The translations under genes and the position numbers were made by a program. Below, piece after piece: positions 24,441 to 36,262 of a stretch of DNA of 64,000 nt. This DNA is from Cryptomeria japonica (Eukaryota; Streptophyta; Pinopsida; Cupressales; Cupressaceae), in contig NC_081408.1 in assembly GCF_030272615.1 (NCBI RefSeq), positions 337,500,793 to 337,564,792 on the forward strand. The letters run 5' to 3'. Each line of letters begins with the position of its first letter. Position 1 is the stretch's first letter. The notes beneath the pieces are model-generated. The model ran no database searches and was not told the origin of the DNA. It worked only from the letters and a program-made list of their open reading frames with translations.

Positions 24441-25727
24441 ATATTCTAGATGCGTATCCTTTCTAGAAACTTAGACCAATCAGAAAGATTTGTCCAACTA
24501 AGGCCTTGTAACTCACTCAACATCATGAAATATGGTGAAACCCATACAAGACATGTCCTCCATAACATCCTCATCCTTGGGTCAAAATATGGTCAAACAC
24601 TTATGTGGATTGCTACTGTGTTGGCATTGTGGACTGCTTTTGTGCTGGCATCTACATTTCTAGAAATCAAAGAAAGTATGGATGGGTGAAATACCCGTCG
24701 CTTTCTCAACATCACAAAATATACATGTGGCATGACGGGACTGCACACCTTGTATTTTAATATCTCACGAGATCATTTTTCTTCAGTCTTCCTACAATAA
24801 TTAGATTTGATTAAATGGATAACAATTATTCCATGTCAGCAACATCTTATTTGTCTTGTATATGTCACGTCCTGAACAACTCCCATTGTACCATTGGGTG
24901 AAATGTCCAGTGGGTTGAGGAGAATTGCTAGATCTTTCACCAAAATGATTGGTCATATACATGATGTGTTTTCCAAACACCATTGCACTTTTTGTGAGTC
25001 ATTCCAGTTCACCTAGTGAACACTCCATACTTATCCAGCTTACTTGCATTGTTCTCACTATTCTTTGCTCAACCTGTGCCAACCACAGACAACACCAATT
25101 CTATCATTTTGACCTTCATCTGGAGCATTTATCATCATGCATCTTTTTCTAGTGCATTACTTCAATTGTTGATAACATGATGTGATTACTGTACAACAAC
25201 ATACAACACCTTGCCTTGTTCTTTGCTTTCTTGGAGACACTCATCATCTTGCATCTCTATCCCATGCATTAATTTAATTGTTGACATCAATAACAATATA
25301 ATGCCAACATATATGTCATCCACGACACCTGCCACAACTCTTGCACCTATATCTTCATCGGAGGTAAAAAAAATTTACAATTCATGTCAAAATAGAAAGA
25401 GACCTTGAACTCAAATTAATGTTTTATAATGTACATTAAATTTCTAATGTATCTTTGTGTGGGATTTGACAAGTGTTGACCATGCACCAACTTTCACAAG
25501 TTCATGATGGCACCGTTATGACCATTTCATTTGGCCTACAAAGCTATACAATATTTTTCTTTGTACACATATTATTCACAGTTTGTATTGAATATGCAAT
25601 ATTCTTCTTTGTACACATATTGTTCACAATTTGTATTGAATATGCATCTCATTTCAATCATGATTAGTTAACTTTATGGTAACATTATATGTTGGTGTAT
25701 ACTAATTATGTTAGTCTTTTAGGGTAC
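24441..25727. other. Unassigned region left of element B
   Basis: No convincing gene. A short ATG frame near 25291-25362 (MPTYMSSTTPATTLAPISSS) ends at a GGTAAA donor-like site, and TTTTAG|GGTACGCC at 25715-25727 looks like an acceptor. These may be exon remnants of the sequence interrupted by element B. Confidence 0.25.
25550..25645 (+). repeat. 48-bp tandem duplication
   Basis: Two adjacent units at 25550-25597 and 25598-25645 containing CTTTGTACACATATT and TTTGTATTGAATATGC, differing at four positions by eye. Confidence 0.85.
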
Positions 25728-25732
25728 GCCAC

Positions 25733-27445
25733 TATTGGCATTGAGTTTTCATTGATGTCAACCGGTATTGCAGGCAGGCTACCGGTAGAGGTATGTCATC
25801 CGGTGTAAAGAAGAGTGTACCGGTATGATGAAAGACAAATAAGGTATAGAGAAGATTAACATGAACCGGTATGGTGGAAGACAAGTTTTTATTGAGATTA
25901 TTAGTGACTTCATCGGTATGAGGTGAGATGCATGTGTGTGTTAGCATGTTGAGTTGAGTGATAACCAGTAGAGCATAAATCAGTTTGGAGGTTGGCTGCT
26001 TGTTTATGATGAAGAGGTAGAATGTTAAAATAATCACAAATCACTGGCGGTGAAGATGTGCTACCGGTGTAGTGTGCACTACCGGTTAGCAGGAGGAGAA
26101 TGTCTTATTAGTAAAGGCTTGTACTAGTATGATTTTATTGAATGTTCAAGTGTAAACTGAGTTTGTGTCGGTGAGCTAAGTGTATGACCGTTGTGATGCC
26201 ATGTGGAGATGAGGTGGCAAACATGCAGAGGTCAGTAAAGCCTCCATAGACATGGTTGTTGAAATAGCTAGTCGACATTAATAAAACAACCAAAAATCAT
26301 AGGATGGTAACTGACTGATGCGGCTTGAGGAAGAAAGAATGACAGAGAAAGATCAGTGAGTAGTTGGCACCTGGATCGAAGCAAAGAAATTAGACTACAA
26401 AATGACCTCGAAGAAGGAAACAACTGGACTATAAATGAGTTGACAGATTTCAAGGCAGGAAATCATGGACAAGATTGCTATCTTTAGCAAATATGCATTG
26501 GATAATGAAAAATGCATACATATGCATTCCTCAAGTACAGGTGATCGATCCAAGGCAAATTGGATCGGATCTCATGCAGATTTTGTCAGGTGAAGGAAAC
26601 CCTAACCACCCCAAGCTTGAATTGATTCTTGGCGGGAAAGCTCAAGTTTAAATATGATGACTTGAGACTGTGAGCTGCAGAGTGAAGACAAGTGTGAAAT
26701 TTCTATCTGAGATCCCAAGAGATAAAAACTTGATGTGTTTATGAGCGAAGTATTGACCGATAAGGAGAAGCAAAGTAAACCCGTATAAGGAACAACTAGT
26801 GGAGAGTGCATTGAGCACAGAGGTGACAAACCGATAGAAGTTGTGCCTAATTAAGAGTGATTGAGTGTGAGTTGAGAGAGTGAAGACATTGCGAGAGGGG
26901 TTTTAGAAAAGTTATCAACAAAGTCAAGTTGCAGAGTGGGTGGAGAGAATACAAACCGGTAAGGGTGAAACTGACAAAGGAGAATATTGTAAGGTTGCAA
27001 AGCTTCATTTGCAATAGTGATTTCATTTGTATATCTGAGTTTTATATTATTTTCACTAAGTTGTAGCTTAGTGCAGGGGTTGTAGCTCCTTTAGGTTATA
27101 GCCTATAAATTGTGCATGGGTTGGTGCTATTTGGGTTGGCACCCTAAATATTGTAATCAAAGATTCACTGTGAGGCTGGATTGGAGTAGAAGATCTCCAA
27201 CAACTATTCTCATCAAGGTTTTTCCCACATTGGGTTTTCCTCGTATATATCTAGTGTTGTGTGATGTATTCTTGTGCATGTGTTATGTTAATGTTTTAGC
27301 AAGTCCTTTCACACACTCTGCTTGCATTGTTTAAGTTACCAGTTAGCACTCAGTTTGTTTTATATATTACCAGTATCTCCTTGTTGAAGGAAAAGAGTTT
27401 AAATCACTGATTCACCCCCCTCTCAGTGATCCATTGTGTCCAACA
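25733..27445 (+). repeat. 5' LTR of element B
   Basis: 1,713 bp. Begins TATTGGCATT (the canonical TG mutated to TA; the 3' copy has TGTTGGCATT) and ends GTGTCCAACA before the PBS. Confidence 0.92.
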
Positions 27446-27447
27446 AT

Positions 27448-27459
27448 TGGTATCGGAGC
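27448..27459 (+). promoter_or_regulatory. Primer-binding site of element B
   Basis: TGGTATCGGAGC, two bases after the LTR end. It differs by one base from the initiator tRNA-Met complement found in element A. Confidence 0.85.
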
Positions 27460-27521
27460 TTAGGTACTTTGTTTTGTCAAAAGCATTCTCTAGCTTGGGT
27501 AGATCCTGTCAAGTGTTCACG

Positions 27522-29695
27522 ATGGAAAGAAATGAATCCGCCTCCTCAAAATCTCCTATGTTTGATGGTGTCAACTATGTCTTTTGGAGTAGAAGAATGG
27601 AAACCTATTTGTCCTCTATAGGTTGTGATGTATGGATGTTGGTTATGAATGGGTATACAGTCCCTAATTACCCTCCTACTAATCCATATGCTAAGAGGGA
27701 ATATGAGAACAATGCTAAAGCTAAGAATGCCATTCTTAGTGGGTTGTCTGATAATGAATTTGTCAAAGTTATGCACTGCTCTTCTGCCAAGGAAACTTGG
27801 GACAAGTTGAGAAAGATATTTGAAGGCGATGGTAAGGTCAAGGAAGCCAAGTTGCAGACATTGAGAGCACAACTTGAGGGTTTGAAGATGAGAGATGAAG
27901 AGAAGATTGCTGACTATCTCCAAAGGGTTGATGAAACAACAAACACCATTAGAGGGTTTGGAGAAGAAATAAAAGATGAGGGGGTAGTGAAGAAAGTACT
28001 TAGATCTCTTACATCTAAGTATGATATAAAGGTCTCAACAATAGAAGAAGCAAAAAATCTGAAAGTCTTTACAATGGATGAGTTGTATGGCTCCTTAACT
28101 GCTTATGAGATGAGAACTGCCGGTATTGATGCTGTGAAGAAAGAAGCTACATTCAAGACATTAAGAAAAGGAAAAGATGAATCTTCTCATGATGCAACCG
28201 GTGAAGACTCTGATGACATCATGGAAAACTTTGTCAAAAGACTCAAGATTGGTTCAGGAAAATATAAAGGCAAGCTGCCTTTGAAATGTTTCAACTGTGG
28301 AAAGATTGGACATTTTTCTGCTAAATGTCCTTATGGTGATAAGAATGAAGATGATCAATCAAGTGGTAGTAGATCATATAGTAAGGATAGGAAGACGAAT
28401 GTCTACTGGCATGCTAGAAGAGGCTACCGGAAGTAGAGAAGTCTTTACACTCATGAAAATGATACCACAAATGAGGAAAGTGCCTCAGAAGACTGTTGCA
28501 GTGGAGATGAAGTTAGAGAAAACCTTTTCACGTCTCAAGAGGTTCCAGTACCTGAAGAAGAAGAAGAGGAAGAGCAAGGAGAAGTTGGCCTTGAAGCAGA
28601 ACTCATTAGTGCCTTAGATGAGCTAAAGAAAACAAGAAGAGATTTGAAGAAGTTAAAAAGGGCTACAACTGAAGAACAAGAGTTGTTGGAACAATCTCTT
28701 TAAGAGTCCAATAAAACTATTGCAGATCTAAAACTCCAGTTGGAAGAGGCCAAGAGGATGTGTGAAGTTACTAGTATCGGTATGAGTGAAAAAGAAAAGG
28801 AACATCAAAACCTGGAAGCAGAAATAGTGAAACTCTGGAAGGACTTAGAGAAAAGTCAGGAAGAAATAAAAGTGAGAAGCAAATATGAAGGCAACACTGA
28901 AGCCTTGGACAAGATGCTGAGCAAACATAAGCAATCCAAAGATACCAGTGGCTTAGGTTTTCAAGAAGGACAAAGTTCAAAAAACAAAGACACATCCAAT
29001 AAGGAAATACAATTCACTTCCTCAAATGCAAGCTAAGAGAAGAAGACATTTACGGTAAGCAAGGATACCGACAAGAAGACATATGTAGATGCTTCTAGAA
29101 ACCGCCTTACAAACTGGTATACTCAATCAATGAACTGAAGACCATACTCAATGCACCAACATGCAAATCCTAGGAGAAATGCAAGTATTGATCATGAAGG
29201 ATTCAAAAGAGTTAGCAACATGAAAGGAAGACCCCCAGTGAGTCAGCCGTTTACAAGTTCAAGACAACCTAAATGATATGTTCCAAATTTTCATGGTTAT
29301 TGTCACCGGTATAATAAGTTCGGTCATAGAATGGTAGATTGTAGGAAAATGAATGTCGACCCTATTTTTAAGAGTAGAAACTCATTTGCTGCATTACAAA
29401 GTATAAATGTCACATGTTATAGCTGCAATGAGTTTGGTCACAAGAGTTATGAATGTAGGAGTAATATGAAAATGTCCTACAAGAATGCATTGAATACATC
29501 TTACACTGCTAATATGAAATGTTATACGTTTCAAAATTTTGGTCACATAGCAAGGTATTGTAAGCTGAGGACCAACAAGCAAAAGAAAGTAGTACTGGAC
29601 AAGAAGTTAGAAATAAAACCAGAACAAAAGGTGACTGAAGAGGGAAAGAAAGAAGAGAAAGTGGTTTGGGTAGAGGAGAAAAACAAGACATAGTC
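27522..29695 (+). pseudogene. Gag of element B
   Basis: Start chosen at ATG 27522 (MERNESASSKSP), 62 bases after the PBS; the upstream ATG at 27426 is inside the LTR. Residues ~1-240 are a UBN2/copia-type gag domain (FDGVNYVFWSRRMETYLSS; AKETWDKLRKIFEGD; LQRVDETTNTIRGFGEE). A CCHC knuckle CFNCGKIGHFSAKC follows near residue 280. After the stop at 28434-28436 the same frame continues as an acidic, coiled-coil region (EELKK/RRDLKKLK type), then DKMLSKHKQSKDTSGLGFQEG, and further knuckles CYSCNEFGHKSYEC and a degenerate CYTFQNFGHIARYC. Stops at ~28701, 29034, ~29137, ~29272 and 29693 interrupt it. A long gag with coiled coil and several knuckles is sirevirus-like. Confidence 0.85.
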
Positions 29696-29699
29696 TAGC

Positions 29700-31488
29700 T
29701 TGATTGTGCAGACTGCTCTACATGCTGAAAGGAGGAATTTATGGGTAGTTGATAGTGGTTTCTCAAATCACATGACCGGAGATAAGAAAAATTTCATCAA
29801 GATTGATGATTGGAATGGTGGTTCAGTCCGGTTTGGAGACAACTCCTCCATCAAGATCAAAGGCAGGGGTACACTAAATATTGATGGCAAGCTCAAGGCT
29901 CATGATGTGTACTATGTTGAAGGACTGAAGCATAACCTACTGAGTGTAAGTCAGATGTGTGACAAAGGGCACAAGTTTTCATTTGACTCTACCGGGTGTC
30001 AGATAAGAAAGAAGAGTACTGGTCAGGTGGTAGCAGAAGGAAAGAGAACAAAGGGTAATGTCTATAATCTGAAGGTATGCTATTGGTCCCAATTCATGAT
30101 GGGATAGGTTGATGAAAGCTGGTTGTGGCATCAAAGATTAGGCCATGTAAATTTTGATAATCTGGTTAAGATAAGAAAGAACTAGTATGTAAGAAACATA
30201 CCTCAGATCATAAAACCGGCAAACACATTATGTGATGAATGTGTCAGAGGTAAGCAAACAAAGGTCAACTTTAAAACAAAAGAATATAACACCTCAAGAC
30301 CTTTGGAGTTGATACATACAAACTTATGTGGGCCAACAAGGACAAGAGCGTTGGCTGGAGAAAGGTATTTCATGCAGTTCATAGATGATTACTCAAGAAT
30401 ATACTCTGCATTTACTAAAGAATGGTATTTTTACACTATAGCAGAGGTGGATTAGGTTAACAAAACTTGGTTTGTGAATGATGGTCGACTATTCCATTAT
30501 GTATGCTCCTCTGCTCTATAGGCTCAAAACTCATAATGCCCAGCCTAGATAGAAGACTTGGTTAACCTTCCTGCATGATAAGTCACAAGCTTTTGAGAGA
30601 TTCAAAATTTTTAGGAAGATGGTAGAAAATGAAAGTGGACACCGGTTAAAATGCTTAAGATCAAACCGGGGTGGAGAATTTTCTTCCAATGAATTTGTTG
30701 CCTACTGTGAGAAACATAGAATTCAAAGACAGTATTCAGCTGCAAGAACACCTCAACAAAATGGGGTGGTAGAGAGGAAAAATAGGACAATTAAGGAGAT
30801 GGTTAGGACTATGTTGAATGAGGCCAACATACTAGATATATAATGGAAGGAAGCAGCTCATACTGCTGTCTACACTTTAAACCAGGTACAGTTGAGAGTG
30901 AATAGTAGAATGACTCCTTATGAGTTATGGAATGAAAGGAAACCATCACTCAAGCACTTCAGAGTGTTTGGAAGTAAGTGCTTCATCAAGAAAGATGCTG
31001 ATCGATTAGGAAGTTTTGATTCCCTAAGTGACGAAGGAATATTCTTGGGATACTCAACCAATAGTAAAGCCTACAAATGCTACAACAAGAGATTGAGAAG
31101 GGTGGTTGAGAGTGTAAATGTGAGAATAGATGAAGACTCACATAGAGGAAAATATGCACCCGCATCTTACATTGATGATTCAGATGTTGAAAATGAAGAA
31201 CAATTTGACAATGGACCAGTAAAAGATACACCAAACAAGATCCCCAATCGGTATGTGCAAAAGAATCATCTAGAAGAACAAATCATAGGAGATAGGAATG
31301 AAGGTATGCAGACTAGAAGGAGATTAGACCGTGAAAGTGAGCAGGTAAATTTCTATCTCATGACTGAAGTAGAGCCCAAAATTTTTAAGGATGCTAGCAA
31401 AAGTGAGAAGTGGGTAGATGCCATGGATGAAGAATTGAGACAAATCGAGAAAAATAAGACTTGGGAACTTGTTCCTAGACCAACATGA
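29700..31488 (+). pseudogene. Protease and integrase of element B
   Basis: In the gag frame: aspartic protease motif WVVDSGFSNHMTGDKKNF (Asp codon at 29751), then LKHNLLSVSQMCDKGHKF. The GAG-pre-integrase zinc region follows (WHQRLGHVNFDN; CDECVRGKQTKVNF), then the integrase core start (FIDDYSRIY). A ~155-bp foreign segment interrupts it at ~30412-30566. The core resumes FERFKIFRKMVENESGHRLK, SNRGGEF (the second Asp reads Asn; relatives have SDRGGEF) and TPQQNGVVERKNRTI with the catalytic Glu. The C-terminal part includes PYELWNERKPSLKHFRVFGS and GIFLGYSTNSKAYK. Stops near 30105 and 30840 add to the damage. It continues into RT at 31489. Confidence 0.88.
30412..30566. other. ~155-bp insertion inside the integrase core of B
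   Basis: The integrase reading breaks after IYSAF and resumes at FLHDKSQAFERF. The inserted stretch has stops in all forward frames and contains GGTTAAC twice (near 30455 and 30561). No target-site duplication is clear. Source unknown. Confidence 0.6.
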
Positions 31489-32908
31489 AAGAATTCCATA
31501 GGTACCAAATGGGTCTACTGGAACAAGATGAATGAAGAAGGTAAGATAGTTTGACATAAAGCAAGGTTAGTTTGCAAAGGGTATGCTCAAGTGGAAGGTA
31601 TTGATTTTGAATAAACCTTTGCACTGGTTGCTAGGTTAGAGGCAATAAGAATGTTTTTAGCTTTATCATTCTACAAGGGATATAAAGTATATTAGATGGA
31701 TGTGAAATCTGCTTTTCTAAATGGAAACCTTGAAGAAGAGGTGTATATGGAACAACCAAAAGGGTACTTGTTGCATGAAGATGAGAGTTTTATATGCCGG
31801 TTGAAGAAAGCCCTGTATGGTTTAAAGAAGGCTCCCAGAGCTTGGTATTCCTAGTTAGACAAATACTTGAAGGAGCAAGGATTCCGGAAAGAGAATGCAA
31901 ACAACAACTTGTATGTCAAGGTAAATGGAGATCACATGATTATAGTTGTTGAATATGTGGATGATATTATCTTTGGTGGAGACATGGACATCATGTGCAA
32001 AGAATTTGTAGATTAGATGAAGATAGAGTTTGAGATGACCATGTTGGGTGAGTTGTCTTATTTTCTTGGTTTGTAGATCTCATAGAAGGAGAAAGGGATT
32101 TTAATCTCCCAAACCAAGTATGCGAAAGACATGCCAAAGAAATTTCAAATGGAGGACAACAAACCGGTAAGTACTCCCATGGTTACCGGTTGTAAGTTGA
32201 GCAAACTAGATGAGTCACCGGAAGTGGACCAAACACTGTATAGGTATATGATTGGTAGTATGTTATATTTAACAACATCTAGACTAGATATTGTACAAGG
32301 TATTTGCATGGTAGCAAGATTCCAAGCTGCTCCTAAACAATCTCACTTGAATGCAGTCAGGAGAATCTTCAGGTATTTGCAAGGAACTATTAGTTACGGC
32401 CTGTGGTATCCAAAGAAATGAGACTTTTCTTTGTAGGCTTATACTGATGCAGATTGGGCAGGAAGTATAGATGACCAAAAAGTAGAAGTGGAGGTGATTT
32501 TTATTTAGGAGACTAGTTAGTATCATGACATAATAAGAAGAAAGATTCAGTGTCATTGTCTACTGCTGAGGCAGAATATATAGCAACTGCTACATGTTGT
32601 TCATAGGTTTTATGGATGAAGCAAACATTGAAAGATATACAGGTGGAGATACCGGAACCCATTCCAATCCGGTGTGATAAATCAAGTGCAATCAACATCT
32701 CCAAGAATCCAGTAATGCACTCAAGAAAAAAACACATTGCAATCAAGTATCATTTCTTGAGGGAGAAGGTAGCTGACAAGAAGGTCATTGTAGAATATGT
32801 TCCCATAGGTGAGTAGATCGCTAACATATTTACGAAGCCACTTCCTTTAAGTCCATTTGAGTAGTTGAGGCAAAAAAATGGAGCTGTCCCACCATCTGAC
32901 AACACTTA
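31489..32908 (+). pseudogene. Reverse transcriptase and RNase H of element B
   Basis: Ty1/copia RT blocks in order: [74 protein letters not shown], and the catalytic EYVDDIIFGG (YVDD at 31954-31965). Then ELSYFLGL, PVSTPMVTG, YRYMIGSMLYLTTSRLDI and FRYLQGT. RNase H starts AYTDADWAGS near 32440, shifts frame near 32490, and continues TAEAEYIATAT, IPIRCDKSSAINISKNPV and a terminal FTKPLPL. At least nine in-frame stops, mostly TAG, inactivate it. Frames agree with gag, so the original element had a single gag-pol frame. Confidence 0.9.
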
Positions 32909-32924
32909 AATGCATAAGAAGATG

Positions 32925-33127
32925 CATGATTCAGGGGGAGTCAACCATTGCTACTATCTTATGACTCTTGAATCATGAAGCATGGACACAAGGGGAGCGT
33001 GTGTCTTAACCAGATGTAGTCAAGGGAGAGATTATTGGTGTAAAACTAAGGTTTCCTTTGTCATTGTTGTCAAAGGGGGAGAGGAACTAGAAAAGAAAAT
33101 GTTGACATCAATGCCAAAGGGGGAGAT
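32925..33127 (+). promoter_or_regulatory. Polypurine motif cluster of element B
   Basis: TCAGGGGGAG (~32933), CAAGGGGAG (~32990), CAAGGGAGAG (~33022), TCAAAGGGGGAG (~33069) and CCAAAGGGGGAGAT ending at 33127 against the 3' LTR. The same arrangement occurs in A and C. Confidence 0.75.
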
Positions 33128-34864
33128 TGTTGGCATTGAGTTGTCATTGATGTCAACTGGTATTGCAGGCAGGCTACCGGTAGAGGTATGTCATCTGGTA
33201 TAAAGAAGAGTGTACCGGTATGATGAAAGACAAATAAGGTATAGAGAATATTAACATGAACCAGTATGGTGGAAGAAAAGTTGTTATTGAGATTATTAGT
33301 GACTTCACCAGTATGAGGTGAGATGCATGTGTGTGTTATCATGTCGAGTGATAACCGGTAGAGCATAAACCAGTCTGGAGGTTGGCTGGCTATTTATGAT
33401 GAAGTGGTAGAATGTTAAAATAATCACAAATCACTGGAGGTGAAGATGTGCTACCGGTGTAGTGTGCACTACCGGTTAGCAGGAGAAGAAGGTCTCATCG
33501 ATAAAGGCTTGTACAAGTATGAGTTTGCTGAATGTTCAAGTGTAAACTGACTTTGTGTTGGTGAGCTGAGTATATGACCATTGTGATGCCATGTGGAGAT
33601 GAGGTGGAAAATATGCAGAGGTTGGTAAAGCCTCCATCGACATGGTTATTGAAACAACTAGTTGACATTAATGAAACAACCAAAAATCACGGGATGGTAA
33701 CTGACTGATGCATCTCGAGGAGGAAATAATGATAGAGAAAGAACAAGGAGTAGTTGGTGCCTTGATCAAAGTAAAGAAATCATACTACAAGATGACCTTA
33801 AAGAAGGAAACAACTAGACTGTAAATGAGTCGACAGATTTCAAGGCAGAAAATCATGGACGAGATTGCTATCTTTAGCAAATATGCATTGGATAATGGAA
33901 AACGTGTACAGATGCATTCGTTGAGTACAAGTGATCGATCCAAGGCATATTGGATCAGATCTCATGTAGATTTTGTTAGGTGAAGGAAACCCTAACCACC
34001 CCAAGTTTGAATTGATTCTTGGTGGGGAAGCTCAAGTTTAAATATGATGACTTGAGATTGTGATTGGTGCTGTTGCAGAGTGAAGACAAGTGTGAAATTT
34101 CTGTCTGAGAGCCAAAGAGATAAACACTTGAAGTGTTTATGAGAAAAGTATTGACTGATAAGGAGAAGCAGAGTAAACTGGTATAAGGAACAACCAGTGG
34201 AGAGTGCATTGAACACTGAGGTGACAAACTGGCAAAAACTGTGCCTAATTAAGAGTGATTGAGTGTGAGTTGAGAGAGTGAAGACATTGTGAGAGGGGTT
34301 TTAGAAAAGTCATCAGCAAAGTCAAGTTGCAGAGTGGGTGGAGAGAATACAGACTGGTAAGGGTGAAACCGATAGAGGAGAATATTATAAGGTTGCAAAA
34401 CTTCATTTGCAATAGTGATTTCATTTGTATATCTTAGTTTTATATTGTTTTCACTAAGTTGTAGCTTAGTACAAGGGTTGTAGCTCCTTTAGGTTGTAGC
34501 TTATAAATTGTGCAGGGGTTGGTGCTCATAAATCAGGGGTTGGTACTCCTTGGGTTGGTGCCCTAAATATTCTAATCAGAGACTCATTGTGAGGTTGGAT
34601 TGGAGCAGAAGATCTCTAGTAGCTATTCTCACCGAGGTTTTTCCCATTTTGGGTTTTCCTCGTATATATTTGGTGATGTGTGATGTATTCTTGTGCATGT
34701 GTTATGTTAATGTTTTAGCAAGTCCTTTCACACACTTTGCTTGCATTGTTTAAGTTACCAGTTAGCACTCAGTTTGTTTTATATATTACCGGTATCTCCT
34801 TGTTGAAGGAATAGAGTTTAAATCACTGATTCACCCCCCTCTCAGTGATCCATTGTGTCCAACA
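33128..34864 (+). repeat. 3' LTR of element B
   Basis: 1,737 bp, TGTTGGCATT...GTCCAACA followed by TSD GCCAC. Differs from the 5' LTR by many substitutions and a ~25-bp extra segment near 34520 (several percent overall). Confidence 0.92.
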
Positions 34865-34869
34865 GCCAC

Positions 34870-35604
34870 ATGTGGCTAAGATTTGTCCTTTGCAAAGGTC
34901 ATTCTTGAGGACACCTAATTGGAAAAAGGTAATTGAGCATAATTTTAATCAAGATATAATAATTTTAAGAGCTTACATGAGTGATTGTAGCATGACTTAG
35001 ATTTTGTTTTTTCAAATTATTATGATTATACACGTTCATATAGATTGATTGAGTCTAACATATTTTTCCTTGTACATGAACAACGATGATTGAGATCATT
35101 TATAGAAATGACGAATGCACCTAATGATGCGTTGGAAGAAGAGATGCAAGAGGTATGTGTTTTTTTCTTCTTCTCAATTTCATGATTATATGCATATGTA
35201 CATTCATTATATTACAATCTTATCATTTTACATATAAGGAACATTGATACATGTTTCATCAGTGTTGTTTTATATCTGTTAACTTGTATCAATTGTATTT
35301 TAATTAGTGTAGGCCCTTCGCAATATGAGCATACCACTGATCCTCTACGTCACCTATTTGGTAGGACTCTTGATTGTCAAAGGGGGCCATTGTTTTCAGA
35401 ATGAATTTCAACAAAAAAATCGCAACATGAGGTAATCAACAATTCAATTGTAGAGAAATAATAGTATAATATAGCTATTTGACAATTGTAAATTATTATC
35501 AACTTAAGTAATCTAACTCGTTGTTTGAATTGTTATTTTGCAAGCATTATAGAGCCAAGTAGTACTTCAAAGAGGCTCAATTTTGATGATCCATCACAAC
35601 TATA
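34870..35604 (+). other. Candidate exon remnants of a small spliced gene
   Basis: Three stretches are bounded by GT/AG and join in one frame. Exon a: ATG 35108 to 35152 (MTNAPNDALEEEMQE, then GTATGT). Exon b: 35313-35431 (after TAGTGTAG; hydrophobic LILYVTYLVGLLIV), then GGTAATC. Exon c: from ~35545 (after TTTGCAAG) to stop near 35604 (EPSSTSKRLNFDDPSQL). A separate open piece at 34869-34925 (PLQRSFLRTPNWKK, then GTAATT) would be interrupted by element B if real. No homology is recognised; chance agreement of splice sites is possible. Confidence 0.25.
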
Positions 35605-36075
35605 GGATTTTTTAGAGTTAGTTACTGTTAGTTGTGGTCATTATATATCAATATTAAGATGAAATATGTCATAGTTTTGTAAAACTTGTATTGATTTGGC
35701 TCCTATGTCATTTTTGTACATTTTATTGAGTTGGCACATATGCCATTTTTGTACATTTTATTGATTTGACACATATGCCATATTTTTGTAAAAAAATTAT
35801 TCGATCTTAGAATTTGTTCGTTGTATGCATATCTTCATACTTTGAATAATTTATGAACAACTTATGAATAATGTATATTCAATTATGAATGGTTGAGTCA
35901 TGAACAATTTAGCATGTTATAAATTAATGATATTAAAATTCAATTGAGCTTAAGAATAAAAATTGGTATTTTCTAAATTCCAAGTGTTGAATTTGGTTGC
36001 CTTGGGAAACTTCAACAAATTTTATGATCATTGAGATAAAAAATTGAGAATAATTGTCAATAGTTGTCAAAAGTT
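35605..36075. other. No gene seen
   Basis: AT-rich DNA with a short degenerate repeat (GGCACATATGCCATTTTTGTACATTTTATTGA-like units near 35697-35800, ~40 bp apart). Nothing else identified. Confidence 0.4.
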
Positions 36076-36262
36076 GTCATATCCATGAACTATTAGCACG
36101 AGAATTTATGGGTGAGTATTTTTATGCTAGGCATGGTTTTGGTTGTCTTCCTAGGTCAACCAAACATTTAGTGCCCTACCATCATGGTGCCATCCCTTGA
36201 GTGACCTAAGTTAAAAAAAAATGTCAAATTTTGACAAGTTATTTCTTGGGATCTAAGGAAAA

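Larger units (their letters stand above)
25728..34869 (+). mobile_element. Element B: autonomous-type sirevirus (Ty1/copia) with TSD GCCAC
   Basis: TSD GCCAC is at 25728-25732 and 34865-34869. LTRs of ~1.7 kb enclose, in Ty1/copia order, gag (UBN2-like, CCHC, coiled coil), protease, integrase, reverse transcriptase and RNase H, then a cluster of GGGGAG motifs before the 3' LTR. The PBS is initiator-Met type. All domains are recognisable but broken by many stops, one ~155-bp insertion in integrase and a frameshift in RNase H, so the copy is dead. No env-like ORF follows RNase H. It is the only copia element here with pol that shares the sirevirus PPT style of A and C. Confidence 0.92.
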
